Translations under genes and position numbers: made by a program
Notes under the pieces: model-generated
Databases searched by the model: none
Told to the model about the DNA's origin: nothing
Seen by the model: the letters and a program-made list of their open reading frames with translations, nothing else
Shown: one piece after another, positions 42,331 through 52,761 of the stretch
Layout: each line of letters starts with the position of its first letter
How positions within the stretch are numbered: the stretch's first letter is position 1
Assembly (NCBI GenBank): GCA_030323885.1
Contig: CM059197.1
Coordinates: 28,291,178 to 28,355,177, forward strand
DNA from: Branchipolynoe longqiensis
Lineage: Eukaryota; Annelida; Polychaeta; Phyllodocida; Polynoidae
Reading direction: 5' to 3'
Length of the DNA stretch: 64,000 nucleotides

Positions 42331-42376
42331 GCCTGAGCATATAGCTCAAACACTCTAGTCTAATCTAATCTAATGA

Positions 42377-42944
42377 AAGACAGACATCTCCAAAAGGTAG
42401 TTATGATACTGGAATAATAGTCTCATATGAATAGGTGAAAAATAAATGCAATAATAACAAGACTTTCGAGGACACTATTTACTGAATGAAACTGCGAAAA
42501 CAAATGATGAAATGTACAGTGATGATACCTTAACGTCCCAGTTTAACCTACTTTGGTGGTGGTATTTGTTTAAGGTTGTCTTGTCCGAGGATATTGTGAC
42601 GGGGCCTCTTTGTTGGCCGCCCGGAACTTGACCCTCATGCACTACACCCCCAAGCAAGCATGAGAATGAGTATGCTTGCTTCTTACACATCCTTATTTGT
42701 CCTCCGGTCACTGCGGCGTCCACAGTCAAGTGACCCCCCCCCTCTGCCCTCGTCCGTCAACTTCCTCGGGGGTAGGGGGATGTTACGCTGGCCACACGCA
42801 GTAGATTGCACCCTTGTTGCGGCGCTGTTCAGCGGCTACCATTCCGAACCCTAATGCATTAAACTGCAGTGGTGATGGAACAGTCCTTGCTGGCACCCCA
42901 TGGTAGTAGAGCTCATGTCTGGACTACTACAATAGCATCACATT
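42377..42944. other. Unassigned interval
   Basis: A CpG-containing, C-rich stretch at about 42590-42850 with no recognised domain. No gene recognised. Confidence 0.4.
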
Positions 42945-42947
42945 TTC

Positions 42948-43613
42948 AAAACTAAACCATTGAATTAGAATATTGCATATGTATTGTAGAAATTGGTGCA
43001 CTTCTTAACCATGTTTTGTCTTACAGATGGGATACTGAGTCAATGTAATAGAACATGTTACAACTAACGTCTATGGTGTCAGAATGTTGATGTACATGAC
43101 ACCATTATTTTGGTTAGTTTTTACTTCTAGTATTTCCAAAGTTAGCCATTTAAAATCAAAGCCAATCAAACGCTGATTTGTTTTAACAATGTGTCTTGTA
43201 TAAGTATGAAAATTACAATAACAGATCTCTCCTAAAATAAGAACAAACTGAACAAAGGCTATTCATGGAATCACTATTTTGTGACTTGACAACATTTCTC
43301 CTGTGGCTGTATGTATATGTCCATGCGGTATTCTTACATATGAACTGGGCTGTATGTATATAAGGCCATATCTAATTCTAGGTACAGATTTCAATTGCTG
43401 ATTTGTTGTAGCGACGCACTTGGCATAAGTATGAACTTTAATTTAATTAATCATTGGTTATTCGGCACTTAGCTTGCTAGAAGCCTGGTTGTGGTTAAAT
43501 AAAACTCAATTCAAATCATATCACTTCACACTAGAGTAAATTAGATTAAGATGATGAATCTACTGTATTTATCTCAAGAAATGGCAGAAACTAAAAACCA
43601 TGAGACAATGCAA
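42948..43613 (-). mobile_element. CATAGTCCGAT MITE interrupted by ~350 bp
   Basis: 42948-43170 carries one half (CATTTTCAAAACTAAACCAT, ATACTGAGTCAATGTAATAG, AAAGTTAGCCATTTAAAAT). The other end is at about 43530-43613 (GTATTTATCTCAAGAAATGG, AAAACCATGAGACAATGC). The intervening sequence (about 43175-43525) is not part of other copies and contains no gene. Confidence 0.6.
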
Positions 43614-43962
43614 CCATAAACCTGCATTGTCTGATGAAGCTTACCATTTCTTAAACCAAAACCCTTATCTAGATTTGATTCTGCATATCTAACTTGGATA
43701 CTCATGCACATTAGTTGCAATGAAGACGGGAATACTGAATCAGTGTAATAGAACACGTTACTGCTAAATCCTATGGTGTCGGAGATTTGGCATGTTTGTC
43801 AACAATAATTGCACATATTTGCACTTCAAATATCTCAAAAGTTAGCCATTCAAAATAGAAATTACTTCGAAATAAAGTAACATTGATTATAACAACCAAT
43901 TTAATATATCTATCTCAGAACAAGGACAGACATTCAAGACCATCGGACTATGCAAGCTTAAA
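43614..43962 (-). mobile_element. CATAGTCCGAT MITE, complete
   Basis: Directly abuts the preceding copy. Ends in ACCATCGGACTATGCAAGCT and has all internal landmarks (TTAAACCAAAACCCTTATCT, ATCTAACTTGGATACTCATG, ATCTCAAAAGTTAGCCATTC). Confidence 0.75.
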
Positions 43963-44327
43963 TAAGAGTGTGGCTGTGACTGGTTGTGTCGGGAGCTGGG
44001 CGCGTTGCCGTGGTTTGGCCAGGAATCTAATAAAGTCACTTTATGGGTGGTGTAGTTCTGAATGGGTTGCCCTGTACGTGACGTGGCCACACCATCAAGC
44101 AAGCCTAACCCGCTTCAACAACAGCAGCTCTACTTTTCTCCCAGAATTTAAGGGTCACATGGGTTCATATCCATCCTTGAATCTGGCTGTTTTTCTGAAT
44201 ATCCAACAAATGGAGGACATTAATCTGAGGCAAGCTGGGGATTATTTTGGATAGCATGTAGGAATTTGATTTGAGTTGAGTTTGCGTGGCCTTCTTTGTA
44301 TTTTGGAACGGTTCGCTTTTGCCTAGG
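43963..44327. other. Unassigned interval
   Basis: One 123-residue open frame (43883-44254) starts inside the MITE and has no recognised domain. No gene supported. Confidence 0.4.
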
Positions 44328-44610
44328 AAGTCCGATCGATCCTGCTCAGTGGACACATTTGCAGTTTGAGTTATTTTCAATTCCAATCAGTGGTCAACAA
44401 CTGGTCCATCAAAGGATGTGGTATATGCTGTCCTGTCTGTGGGAAAGTGCATATAAAAGACCCCTTGCTGCTTATTGGAAAGAGTAGCCTATGTGGCGGC
44501 AGCTGAGTTTTTCCAAAGAAATAAGTCTGAATGACCATATGTTTGGTGTCCAATAGCTGATGATAAAAATCAATGTGCTCTAGAGGCGTCGTTACATAAA
44601 AAAAAAAACT
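44328..44610 (+). mobile_element. Meta-like SINE with A-rich tail
   Basis: Plus-strand copy from GATCCTGCTCAGTGGACACA through GTGGTATATGCTGTCCTGTC, GTGCATATAAAAGACCCC and GCTGATGATAAAAATCAATG to AGAGGCGTCGTTACATAAAA with a run of A. It lacks the tRNA-like head seen in the 10.5-kb copy. Confidence 0.78.
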
Positions 44611-44649
44611 TGTTTTGCCTAGGAAGGGTCAGTTGTGTGTTGGAGCTTG

Positions 44650-44785
44650 GGTCAGTGTATGTTGAGGTGTGTGTTGAGGTGTGTGTTGAGGTGTGTGTTG
44701 AGGTGTGTGGTCAGGTGTGTGCTGAGGTGTGTGGTCAGGTGTGTGTTGAGGTGTGTGGTCAGGTGTGTGTTCAGATATGTGTCTG
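44650..44785 (+). repeat. 12-bp minisatellite (GTGTGTTGAGGT)
   Basis: About eleven tandem GTGTGTTGAGGT / GTGTGTGGTCAG units directly after the SINE. Confidence 0.85.
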
Positions 44786-45119
44786 TCGGAGCAATACCTA
44801 AAGCTTCATAGTTGGGTGACTTTTTCTAACCCCAAAACAGTTATTTAGATATGATTCTACATTTCGAAGTTACACACTGATCCATTTAGTAAGCATTTGC
44901 AGGTTTATTAAATTAATGTAGTAAAACGTCTCATTGCAAATGGCTATGATGACAGAATTTCAACGTACTCCCCAACATTCTTTATATGTTCCCATCAAAT
45001 AATGGTTAAATAATGGTAGATTATGAAAAGTACCCTTACATAGTGGATCTGAAACAAAATACCTGAAACTCCAAAGCATCCCACTCTGCAACTGTATTCA
45101 TTTTCAGAGTGATAGGTTC

Positions 45120-45205
45120 AAATATGTAGGGTAGGTTGTAGATGTAGGGTAGGTTGTAGATGTAGGGGAGGTTGTAGATGTAGGGTAGGTGATAGATGTA
45201 TGGAT
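45120..45205 (+). repeat. 18-bp tandem repeat (GATGTAGGGTAGGTTGTA)
   Basis: Four to five copies of GATGTAGGGTAGGTTGTA. The sequence 44786-45119 before it has no recognised feature. Confidence 0.8.
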
Positions 45206-45249
45206 GAGTGCGGAGAGGTCAGCTACGGCCACTAGGTTGAGATTGGATC

Positions 45250-45410
45250 ATCATCATCATCATCATGCTGTCGGTTGCGATGCGACAAAGACTGCTTTCA
45301 TTACTTGACTGCCGCTCTCCATTTAGCTCTCTGCTGTGAGAGTGATGTCCATGAGTCAGTCTTAATGGCTCTCAGCTTCGGGTTTCTCTTGATGAGCTTA
45401 GATAGAGACC
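45250..45410 (-). pseudogene. RTE-like LINE, 3' tip
   Basis: On the minus strand, CATCAAGAGAAACCCGAAGC, then AAATGGAGAGCGGCAGTCA and GCAGTCTTTGTCGCATCGC, ending in (ATG)n at 45250-45266. It matches the 3' ends of the fragments at 2.4 and 47.6 kb. Confidence 0.72.
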
Positions 45411-45590
45411 GTATATTAATATTTGGGTTGGTGTGGGTGTGTTAGAATGTGTGTGTTAGAGGGTCTGTGTTTTGTGTCAGAGTGAGTGTTTCTTTGTGTT
45501 TGTGTGTGTGTGTGGGTGGGTGGATGTTAGAATGGGTGTGGGTGTTATGGTGGATGGGTATGAGAATGTCAGTTTGTGTGAGTGAGTGTG
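45411..45590. repeat. GT-rich simple sequence
   Basis: GTGTGTGT/GTGGGTGG tracts leading into the longer array. Confidence 0.6.
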
Positions 45591-46545
45591 TTAGTGCATA
45601 TTGTGGATGTTAGTGTGCATGTGGGTGTTAATGTGAGTGTGGGTGTTAGAGTGTATATGTTGTGTTAGAGTGAGTGTTTTGTTGTTAGGGTGGGTGTGTG
45701 TGTGGATGTTGGAATGAATATGGGTGTTATGGTGGATAGGTAAGTGAGTGTCAGTTTGTGTGAGTGAGTGTGTTAGTTTACATGTGGATGTTAGTGTGCA
45801 TGTTGGTGTTAGTGTGAGTGTGGGTGGTACTGTTGGTGTAAGTGTGACTGTAGGTGCTAGTGTTACTGTATATGTGATTGTATGTGTGAGTGTGGGTGTT
45901 ATTGTGGTTGTGGGTGTTAGTGTGAGTACACATGTGGGTGTTAGTGTGAGTATGGGTGTTAGTGTGAGTGTGGGTGTTATTGTGGGTGTGGGTGTGAGTG
46001 TGATTGTGGTTGTTAATGGGAGTACAAGTGTTGGCGTCAGTGTAACTGTGGGTGTTAGCATGGATGCGTTTGTGCGGGTAGGAGTGTGGGTGTGGGTGTT
46101 TGTGTGGGGGTTAGTGTGATTGTGGGTGTTAGTGTGAGTGTGGCTGTGAATGTTAGTGTGGGTGTGGGTGTTAATGTGGGTGTCAGTGTGGGTGTGGGTG
46201 TTACTGTGAGTGTAGGGTGTTAGTGTGGGTGTGGGTGTTAGTGTGGGTGTGGGTGTTAGTGTGAGTGTGACTGTCGATGTTAGTGAGTGTGTGGGTGTTA
46301 GTGTGAGTGCGGGTGTTAGTGTGAGTGTGGCTGTGAATGTTAGTGTGGGGGTGGGTGTTAATGTGGGTGTTAGTGTGGGTGTGGGTGTTACTGTGAGTGT
46401 GGGTGTTACTGTGAGTGTGGGTGTTAGTGTGGGTGTGGGTGTTAGTGTGGGTGCTGGTGTTAGTGTGAGTGTGATTGTGGATGTTAGTGAGTGTGTGGGT
46501 GTTAGTGTGAGTGCGGCTGTGGGTGTTGGTGGGGTGATGTGGAGG
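45591..46545 (+). repeat. GT-rich minisatellite (GTGTTAGTGTGAGTGTGG)
   Basis: Degenerate hexamer-based array (GTGAGT, GTGGGT, GTTAGT), often 18-base higher-order units. The plus strand is almost free of C. The 335-residue minus-strand open frame (Thr-Leu-Thr-Pro repeats) and the plus-strand Val/Ser repeats follow from the 3n period and are not genes. Confidence 0.9.
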
Positions 46546-47614
46546 GGCAGAGAGTGACAGCAGTAAAGACCCCTGGAATGGTCAGCCGACATGTACACGG
46601 AATAAACTACAAAGACTGGTCACTTTCTGCCCCCGCGTTGGCCCCACTGCACTAACAACCGACAGAAAATGCTGACCTAAATATTCGAGCAAAACAAGCA
46701 CAGAAAGAGAAAAAAAGAACTAACATTAGCTGACATGCACCAGAAGATTGATATTCGGCAGGTGTGCATTCATCGACACTTTACTACAATGCACAGGCGA
46801 GCTGTGGCGGGATATTGTCTGGCCACGTCGTGAGAGTGCCTGTGGTAATGTTTCCCCCCCGGCCATGTCACCCGGCTATCCGCCGGATTCCTTGCAGTTG
46901 GTAATCTATATTGCATTCCTACGTGTGAATTTCAGCCCCCTCCTCTACCGTCTCCCCCCTCCCCCTCCCCCTTCACACTGCCCCCACCACCCACCCACCC
47001 ACCCCGCCCTCTCTTCCACCCACTCAGCCAGTATCCCCGCACCGCCTGCAGACCCCATCCCCATCCCCGAACCCACCCTCAAACCCAATCTCCCTCTTTC
47101 TCTCCCCGTCAGCCAACGTGGGATTAATACGGTCGTCCACCCACAGATCGGCTCTGCTGCTACCGCCGCCGCCGCCGCCGCCACTGTCGCCACCGTCGCC
47201 ACCGTCGCCACCGTCGCCTCACTCGGTGCGGACCGATGGTTGGCACCGGCGCGCCACCAAGCGGGCGGAAAGGGAACAAGTGGCGTGACAGGTTTAGGCT
47301 GGGCCGGGAAGAAGGGAGCCAGGCAGTCCTGATGTCGGCTTAGAGGAGTAGGCGCGAGAGATTCCAGATGGAGGGTGGCAGGTGGCTAATGACAGAAGTA
47401 GAGAGGGGGTGTTGGGGAGGGGGGGGGGGAGCAGCAATGGACGGGGAAGGAAATATGTATGGTTCGGCTATTGGGGCGGGTACTGAGAAGGTGGTGATGG
47501 AGGAATAGGAACAGGAAACTCGGTAGAATATACCGTATGGAATTAATGATGGATTCAGCAGTTGTACTGCTGCTTACTGTTGACGATGATTCAGTGTGTT
47601 TGCCGCTGTGTTTA
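46546..47614. other. Unassigned interval with CpG-rich, low-complexity segment
   Basis: 46940-47100 is C-rich. 47155-47225 has GCC and GTCGCCACC repeats. A 194-codon plus-strand frame (46748-47332) starts at a TTG and is mostly Pro/Ala/Thr low complexity with no domain. A promoter-proximal CpG island of an unseen gene cannot be excluded, but nothing else supports one. Confidence 0.4.
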
Positions 47615-48460
47615 TGGTCTCATCATCATCATCATGCTGTTGGTGGTGATGTGACAAAGACTGCTTTCATTACTTGACTGCTGCTCTCCATTTAGCTCTC
47701 TGCTGTTAGAGTGATATCCATGAGTAGGTCTTAATGTCTCTCAGCTTCAGGTTTCTCTTGATGGTATCCTTTGCACCGGAGACAGGGCCGCCCTATCTTC
47801 CTGTAACCAGAAGACAGTTGAGAGTAGATGATCTGCTTTGATCTGTCTGATGACTTCCTCATGAGGTGTTCAGTCTCCCGGAGATTTGTTTTGATCAGAA
47901 GATCTTCCCTAGAGGACAGCCCTGTCTGTTTGCGTATTTCCTTATTTGTCACTTTGTCCTTCCAGGTTAGCCTCATGATTGAAAGTAGATGTCGCATCAT
48001 GAAGGCATGCATCTTGTTCACCTGTCGTCTGTTCACTGTCGAGGCCTCAGTTCCATATAGTAGGGTGGATAGCACGATTGCACGGAAGATGTTGCCTTTG
48101 ACCAACATGGACACATGGTGGATGTTCAAGAGTCTCTGGCGTAGTCAGCCGAAAGATGTGCTAGCCTTGGCAATCCTCCTCTCTATTTCAGAATCAATGT
48201 ATCCATCACTTGATATAGTGCTTCCGAGGTAGGTGAATATATGGACTATTCTATCTATTACGCAGGGTTTACAAACACCTTACCTAGTACACCAGTAGAC
48301 GACTCACAGGTTATGGATGGCCACTTCAATGAAGCCTCATTTCCAGTGTTGTAGGCCTTGTGCTCTAGTCATGTCTGTGGCAAATTAAAGGCTAACACCA
48401 TCGATAGTTTTCGCTGGTCTCACTGCTAGTCATCATTAGTAGGACATAGCAAAGTCTGAG
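47615..48460 (-). pseudogene. RTE-like LINE, 3' third
   Basis: The minus-strand frame 48129-47731 reads GNIFRAIVLSTLLYGTEAST, VNKMHAFMMRHLLSIMRLTW, KDKVTNKEIRKQTGLSS, and EHLMRKSSDRSKQIIYSQL, the conserved region C-terminal to RT. HIFTYLGSTISSDGYIDSEI lies just upstream (about 48240-48170). Farther 5' the reading is broken by stops. It ends in (ATG)n at 47617-47635. No catalytic RT motifs remain. Confidence 0.8.
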
Positions 48461-48504
48461 AGAAATATATATATATTTCTGAACATACGCAGTGATCAGA
48501 GACC

Positions 48505-48607
48505 GACAACATTAGTTTGTGTCCCTGTCATGAGAGGACAGGTTTGTGGTCTAAACTGTCTGTAGGACCGTTTCCACAAAATATGCATCATAGTGAATAT
48601 CTGGAGC
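48505..48607 (+). repeat. ~100-bp module, single unit
   Basis: GTTTGTGTCCCTGTCATGAG, GGTTTGTGGTCTAAACTG, GACCGTTTCCACAAAATATG, the motif order of the 4.5-kb array. Confidence 0.5.
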
Positions 48608-48912
48608 GAGATGTAGTGCAGGCGGTAGACTGTCCACCTGTGAACATGTGGGTCATCTGATGCATCCTGCTCAGTGGACACATTTGCAGTTTGGGCTATT
48701 TTCCGCTCCAACAACTGGTTCATCAATGGTTGTGGTATGTGCTGTCCTGTCTGTGGGAAAGTGCATATAAAAGAACCCATGCTGCATATCGGAAAGAGTA
48801 GCCTATGTGGCAGCAGTGGGTTTGCTCCGATGAAATATGTCAGAATGGCCAAATGATTGACATCCAATAGCTGATGATAAAAATCAATGCGCTTTAGAGG
48901 CATCATTAAATT
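48608..48912 (+). mobile_element. Meta-like SINE with tRNA-like head
   Basis: Head GATGTAGTGCAGGCGGTAGA with GTGGGTCATCTGATGCATCC, then the conserved body (GGTATGTGCTGTCCTGTCTG, GTGCATATAAAAGAACCC, GCTGATGATAAAAATCAATG) and the end GAGGCATCATTAAA. It lies between two ~100-bp modules, perhaps inserted into a pair of them. Confidence 0.8.
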
Positions 48913-48939
48913 TTCATAGTGAATATATATCCACAAGTT

Positions 48940-49060
48940 TGGTTATTGTGAGTGTGAGTAGAGAAAAACGTTTGTGGTAGAACCCGGTGCAGGATCCTAT
49001 CCACAAAACCTGCTTCAGTCAGTGAGCAGCTACCACAACGTTAGTTATTCCACCGACACC
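48940..49060 (+). repeat. ~100-bp module, single unit
   Basis: GTTTGTGGTAGAACCC, AGGATCCTATCCACAAAAC, and GTGAGCAGCTACCACAACG resemble the 4.5-kb array units. Confidence 0.45.
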
Positions 49061-49139
49061 AGACGGTGTGTAGGTGATGGACATCATCCATTACCCAAAC
49101 TAAAATCTTCCCTTTCAAATCAATTACTATAACATATAT

Positions 49140-49330
49140 TATGTGCTCAATAATCTATTATTGGAATATAACCGAGGACACTACCACATCTCAGTTCCCT
49201 CTTATATATGTGCTGACCTTTGCTTTATTACCTAATGTCTACTACTACAGGGCTTACTTACAGCTGCGGCCTCACCGGCGCCACCTCCAAGTGGATTCTG
49301 GCTACCCTGATACGAGCTGCGTCTGATCAC
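49140..49330 (+). repeat. Dispersed repeat F, copy 2
   Basis: ATGTGCTCAATAATCTATTA, TTGGAATATAACCGAGGACA, and CACCGGCGCCACCT align with copies at 34.6 and 55.4 kb. The middle is diverged. Confidence 0.5.
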
Positions 49331-49371
49331 ACTACCTCCAGACCAGTGCTGATGGTCAGATTTTAAATTAA

Positions 49372-49550
49372 GAGAATATGTACTCATTCTCAAACATTCC
49401 CGCCGTTTGGTATTCAACTTAACAGGGGCCAACTGTTTATATATAATGAGTAAGAACTTGTGTGAATATAATTAACCGAATGTTCAGTTATTGTCTCCCC
49501 TCCTTCCTGATTATTCCACACATGCGATAGGTGACGCCACCATGGTGCAT
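49372..49550 (-). repeat. Inverted partner of the repeat at 51.3 kb
   Basis: ATGTACTCATTCTCAAACAT, GCCGTTTGGTATTCAACTTA, and GGCCAACTGTTTATATATAA match the reverse complement of 51285-51450. Confidence 0.6.
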
Positions 49551-49806
49551 CTCACCAAAACAAACAACGTCCGACTAGCATTATCAGCCATTAGGGAAGC
49601 CTTCTAATCACTTCATATTTTCCTCTAGAATTAGAAACATAGAAATATTTCCCTAGAGTTGGTGCACTTATATTGCATCGTTCAATGACCGCTCCAAAAG
49701 GGCCAACTTCAGGATGCTTATGCAGACTCGTCTTCCCACTACGGAATCCTATTACCACAGACCCAATGTATAACAGAGTGTGCGCAAATGGAAAGACAGG
49801 GCTATA

Positions 49807-50063
49807 TGAGACTGTCTCAAAAGGTGCTAAGCAATATGGGACAAAACGTTGTCCATTGTAATGATCAACATACTATCTGCTTATGCATTTGCTCAACATA
49901 AACTGATTTGTTGTTTACATGGTGTTTCATAATCCCAATAGAATACATATTGATTTGAAGCAAATGTCCTTGTGTTTTCAGTCTAACCTTTTCTGTACTG
50001 TTTTGTGTCAATCGTGTTACAATGGACAACAAAAAAGAGTGATCACCTTTTGAGACGGGCTCA
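49807..50063 (-). mobile_element. TGAGAC-family MITE, complete
   Basis: Inverted tips TGAGACTGTCTCAAAAGGTG and CACCTTTTGAGACGGGCTCA bound 257 bp and are flanked by TA on both sides, consistent with a TA target (Tc1/mariner-like). It is inverted relative to the copies at 36.4, 54.9 and 61.0 kb. The interior (GATTTGAAGCAAATGTCCTT) is shared. The sequence 49551-49806 before it has no recognised feature. Confidence 0.82.
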
Positions 50064-50669
50064 TATAAATTTATGAAGAGCTCTTTTCCAAAATGCAATG
50101 AGTGACAATCCAAAAAAATGAGATTGCAATGCCACTGCCAAGTTGCTAGGTCGATGATCATATATATCTGTGAAGAGCTCCTCTCCAAAACATGATCCAA
50201 GAACCCAACACTGGCTTTGCAAACACATTTTTTGGACCGGCTCTTATCACATTTTGGAAAAGAGCTCCTTCATATATATATATGAATATGTGAATATGAA
50301 CTGAATCTGTATAGGTGACAATAGAGTTGCGCATTGGACGCCCACATTACCACCGGTACCAGCAGTACCAGCGTAGTGAAGCTCCATGTATCACCGACTG
50401 CATTGTGTTAGCTTCCAGCAGCCATCAGTCAGACAGAATGATGCAAGTGTTGTGGCAGTGAGTGACTCAAGCAGTAAAGGCCAACGCACCGAGCAGCTCA
50501 CGCCCAAATCATTCCCAGCTCATGCCCAGCTCACGCCCAGCTCACAGCCCAGCTCATGCCCAGCTCACGTCCCAGTTCACTCCGACCTCACGGCCAGCTC
50601 ACTCCCAGCTTCCGCATATACATCTCAGAAGCAATAGTCAACAAAATGATTGTGTTAATTAACATACCT
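50064..50669. other. Unassigned interval with CAGCTCACGCC repeats
   Basis: 50490-50600 carries about ten tandem 10-11-base units (CCCAGCTCACG). AAGAGCTC(C/T)(T/C)(T/C) occurs at about 50070, 50165 and 50260. No gene recognised. Confidence 0.5.
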
Positions 50670-50730
50670 CGCCGTGAATATGGCCTATGCTGCCGACAGG
50701 GCATAAAGCAACCACCAATCAGTCATCAAT
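50670..50730 (+). mobile_element. SINE 3'-end fragment (TATGGCCTATGCTG type)
   Basis: GTGAATATGGCCTATGCTGC and CATAAAGCAACCACCAATC match 25628-25690. Confidence 0.5.
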
Positions 50731-51041
50731 CTTTGTAGTTAGGCCAGATCTAGCTGAGTTATGCACTGCTCTCCTAGCCATAGCGTGCCTTTGGCCATCG
50801 CGCGCAAGTTTTTGTGTTTGTATAGGGGGTCAGTCACCTATTTATGGAAGACCGCCATTCTATCCCATATGGTCAGCTGACCGTCTCGTTCTGCTCGGGC
50901 GGGATATTAATGAACCATGACACATGCCTCGGGGTCAACTGATGACCTCAAGTGCGAATTAAAGTTCCGCAACTGTCACTTTGGTTTTTATCTCTTTTTT
51001 GTTATGGGGGTGGGGTGGGGGGTCTGAGATTCGAGTAGAGA

Positions 51042-51100
51042 GCCCATCCTGACATGACCTTAGAGGTTGCCAGGACGTAAAACTCCAACAAACAACAAGC
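51042..51100 (+). mobile_element. SINE family A, 3' tip
   Basis: Only CCATCCTGACATGACCTTAG through GGTTGCCAGGACGTAAAACT and CCAACAAACAACAAG. The sequence 50731-51041 before it has no recognised gene. Confidence 0.75.
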
Positions 51101-51284
51101 ATCGAGTAGGGAGAAAACAAAATGATTTCATCACGCAATATATGTGGTGAGAGTGGACTAGAGTGGGGCCGTAGTCCGCGAGTATGAAGAAGAGTATGCC
51201 AAAGTCGGTGAAGGTGGGCGAGTATGGCCGACAATAGACGAGAGAGGATAATAGTTGGCGCAGACAGTTGCGAGGTGGCAGGAG

Positions 51285-51450
51285 GTGGTGAGACGGTGAC
51301 ATATCATATGTGTGGAATAATCAGGAAGGAGGGGACGATAACTGAGCGTTTGGTTATTTATATTCACACAAGTTCTTACTCATTATATATATAAACAGTT
51401 GGCCACTATTAAGTTGAATAACAAACGGCTAGAGTGTTTGAGAATGAGTA
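51285..51450 (+). repeat. Inverted partner of the repeat at 49.4 kb
   Basis: GTGGAATAATCAGGAAGGAG, TTATATATATAAACAGTTGG, AAGTTGAATAACAAACGGC, and GAGAATGAGTATATATTC. With 49372-49550 it forms an inverted pair about 1.7 kb apart. Confidence 0.6.
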
Positions 51451-51465
51451 TATATTCAGTGTTGC

Positions 51466-51812
51466 CAACTAAGTGATCCATGAGTTGAGCACCCGTCTCC
51501 TATTTTGGCAGATGGTGGGATTCAAACTCATGAGTTCGAACCCGGGTCGAATCCAACCAATTACTTAAAAATTGATACTTGTCGCTTCCTAACCAGGCAC
51601 TAAGCATTACTAGGATAGGGCAAGGACTGGTTCGCTCAGTGTCAGGATAATGTGACTGTATAGTATATCAGGTTATGGTGCTGGGGGCCTGGTCTCCCAG
51701 TGTGGAAGCAATATAAAGTCGCCATGAGTGCACACTGTCACAAGTCGATGCCCGTCCTGATATGACCTTAGAGGTTGTCATGACGTAAAACTCCAACAAG
51801 GAACCAACCAAA
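51466..51812 (+). mobile_element. SINE family A
   Basis: The head is eroded at its 5' edge (GTGATCCATGAGTTGAGCAC), with B-box GAGTTCGAACCC, a complete body and 3' end ATGACGTAAAACTCCAACAA. Confidence 0.86.
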
Positions 51813-52686
51813 TGTTTGCATTCATGGGTTTTTATAGGGTTTTTTTTGTTTAGGGGGGAGGGCATGGGGACGGTTGCAGTTTAACATTTCAGTGTTCCAA
51901 ACGCGATGATTTGTGAAATGTGTGAGGTTTTCTCTGAGGGGCATGCCGATAAACCATATCGTAGGAACGTCACCCAACCCACACTCAAATACAAAACTCC
52001 CAATCCAGTCAGCTCCTACCTCATTCCATCCCGATCCCCACACCTACCGACACACACACCCACATGTATGTCAGCCAGGTCTCAGAAGTGGATGAATTCG
52101 CTGACAAAACTGCTGTACTTGAACGCGCTGATTGATGCATTGTTGAGGTAGATTGCATCGATGGCATTGCTTTCACTGTCGCCACATGCTCCACTGTGAG
52201 TGTGTCCTCTATGTGAATGGGCGTCTTGTCACTTGTGTTGCTGTGAAGCATTTCTGATGTATAATGTCATGACTCACATTTAATGGTCTGGGGTTGTGTC
52301 AATGTGACAGCTAAATGTAGGAGGGACACACTTCAGGAGTAGAATTCAGTGAAAGGCACTGAATCCATTAAGCTACTTAGCAGTGACATGAGGTCCCTCT
52401 ATAAAATACACTCACTCCTACTTTTCGCTGGAGTGTTTCGCCAGAGAAAAAGACTTTGGGCGAAGGAAGTCCGACCTGGGTGTTGGCCGCCATAGGTTTC
52501 CCGAGAAAGTGAATATGGTTGAGAACAATTGCTCGATCACTTATTTGGTCTATTATTCCTGATATATTTAAATGTACAGTATGTTTTAATAATATTATTA
52601 ATTGTAAAATTTGGCTAGCCATTTTTCATGTGTTGCATTACTTCGTTGATTAAGCGTGGGAGATGTCAATCGTGGACAATTTGGTC
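51813..52686. other. Unassigned interval
   Basis: No gene, tandem array or recognised element. Confidence 0.4.
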
Positions 52687-52689
52687 TTC

Positions 52690-52745
52690 CTCATTCCACC
52701 AATCCTTGCCTCATTCTAGTAGTGCCGAGTGCTAGGTTATATATT
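52690..52745 (-). mobile_element. SINE fragment with alternative 3' end
   Basis: On the minus strand the family A middle block is followed by GGTGGAATGAGGAAGACCAA, the same junction as at 12.3 and 58.2 kb. Confidence 0.55.
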
Positions 52746-52761
52746 CAAGTCGATGGAGACC

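Larger units (their letters stand above)
38850..42376 (+). mobile_element. CR1/Jockey-like LINE, decayed
   Basis: Non-LTR retrotransposon with ORF1 remnant, APE-type endonuclease, reverse transcriptase and a 3' end of short TCTAA repeats (TCTAATCTAATCTAATG at about 42358-42374). Frameshifts, stops and an internal deletion make it inactive. Clade assignment rests on motif style and the short tandem 3' tail. No target-site duplication could be identified, and the 5' end is uncertain. Confidence 0.85.

Noticed and set aside
45591..46598. 335-residue minus-strand open frame of Thr/Leu/Pro repeats
   Set aside because: It is the translation of a GT-rich minisatellite whose period is a multiple of three. 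The opposite strand is also open, and composition alone explains it.
47160..47225. GCC/GTCGCCACC repeat as a coding poly-alanine tract
   Set aside because: Short simple repeat in unassigned DNA without an associated gene.
46748..47332. 194-codon frame, possible host exon
   Set aside because: It starts at a TTG, is dominated by Pro/Ala/Val simple sequence (GCC and GTCGCCACC repeats) and has no domain or splice-site support.
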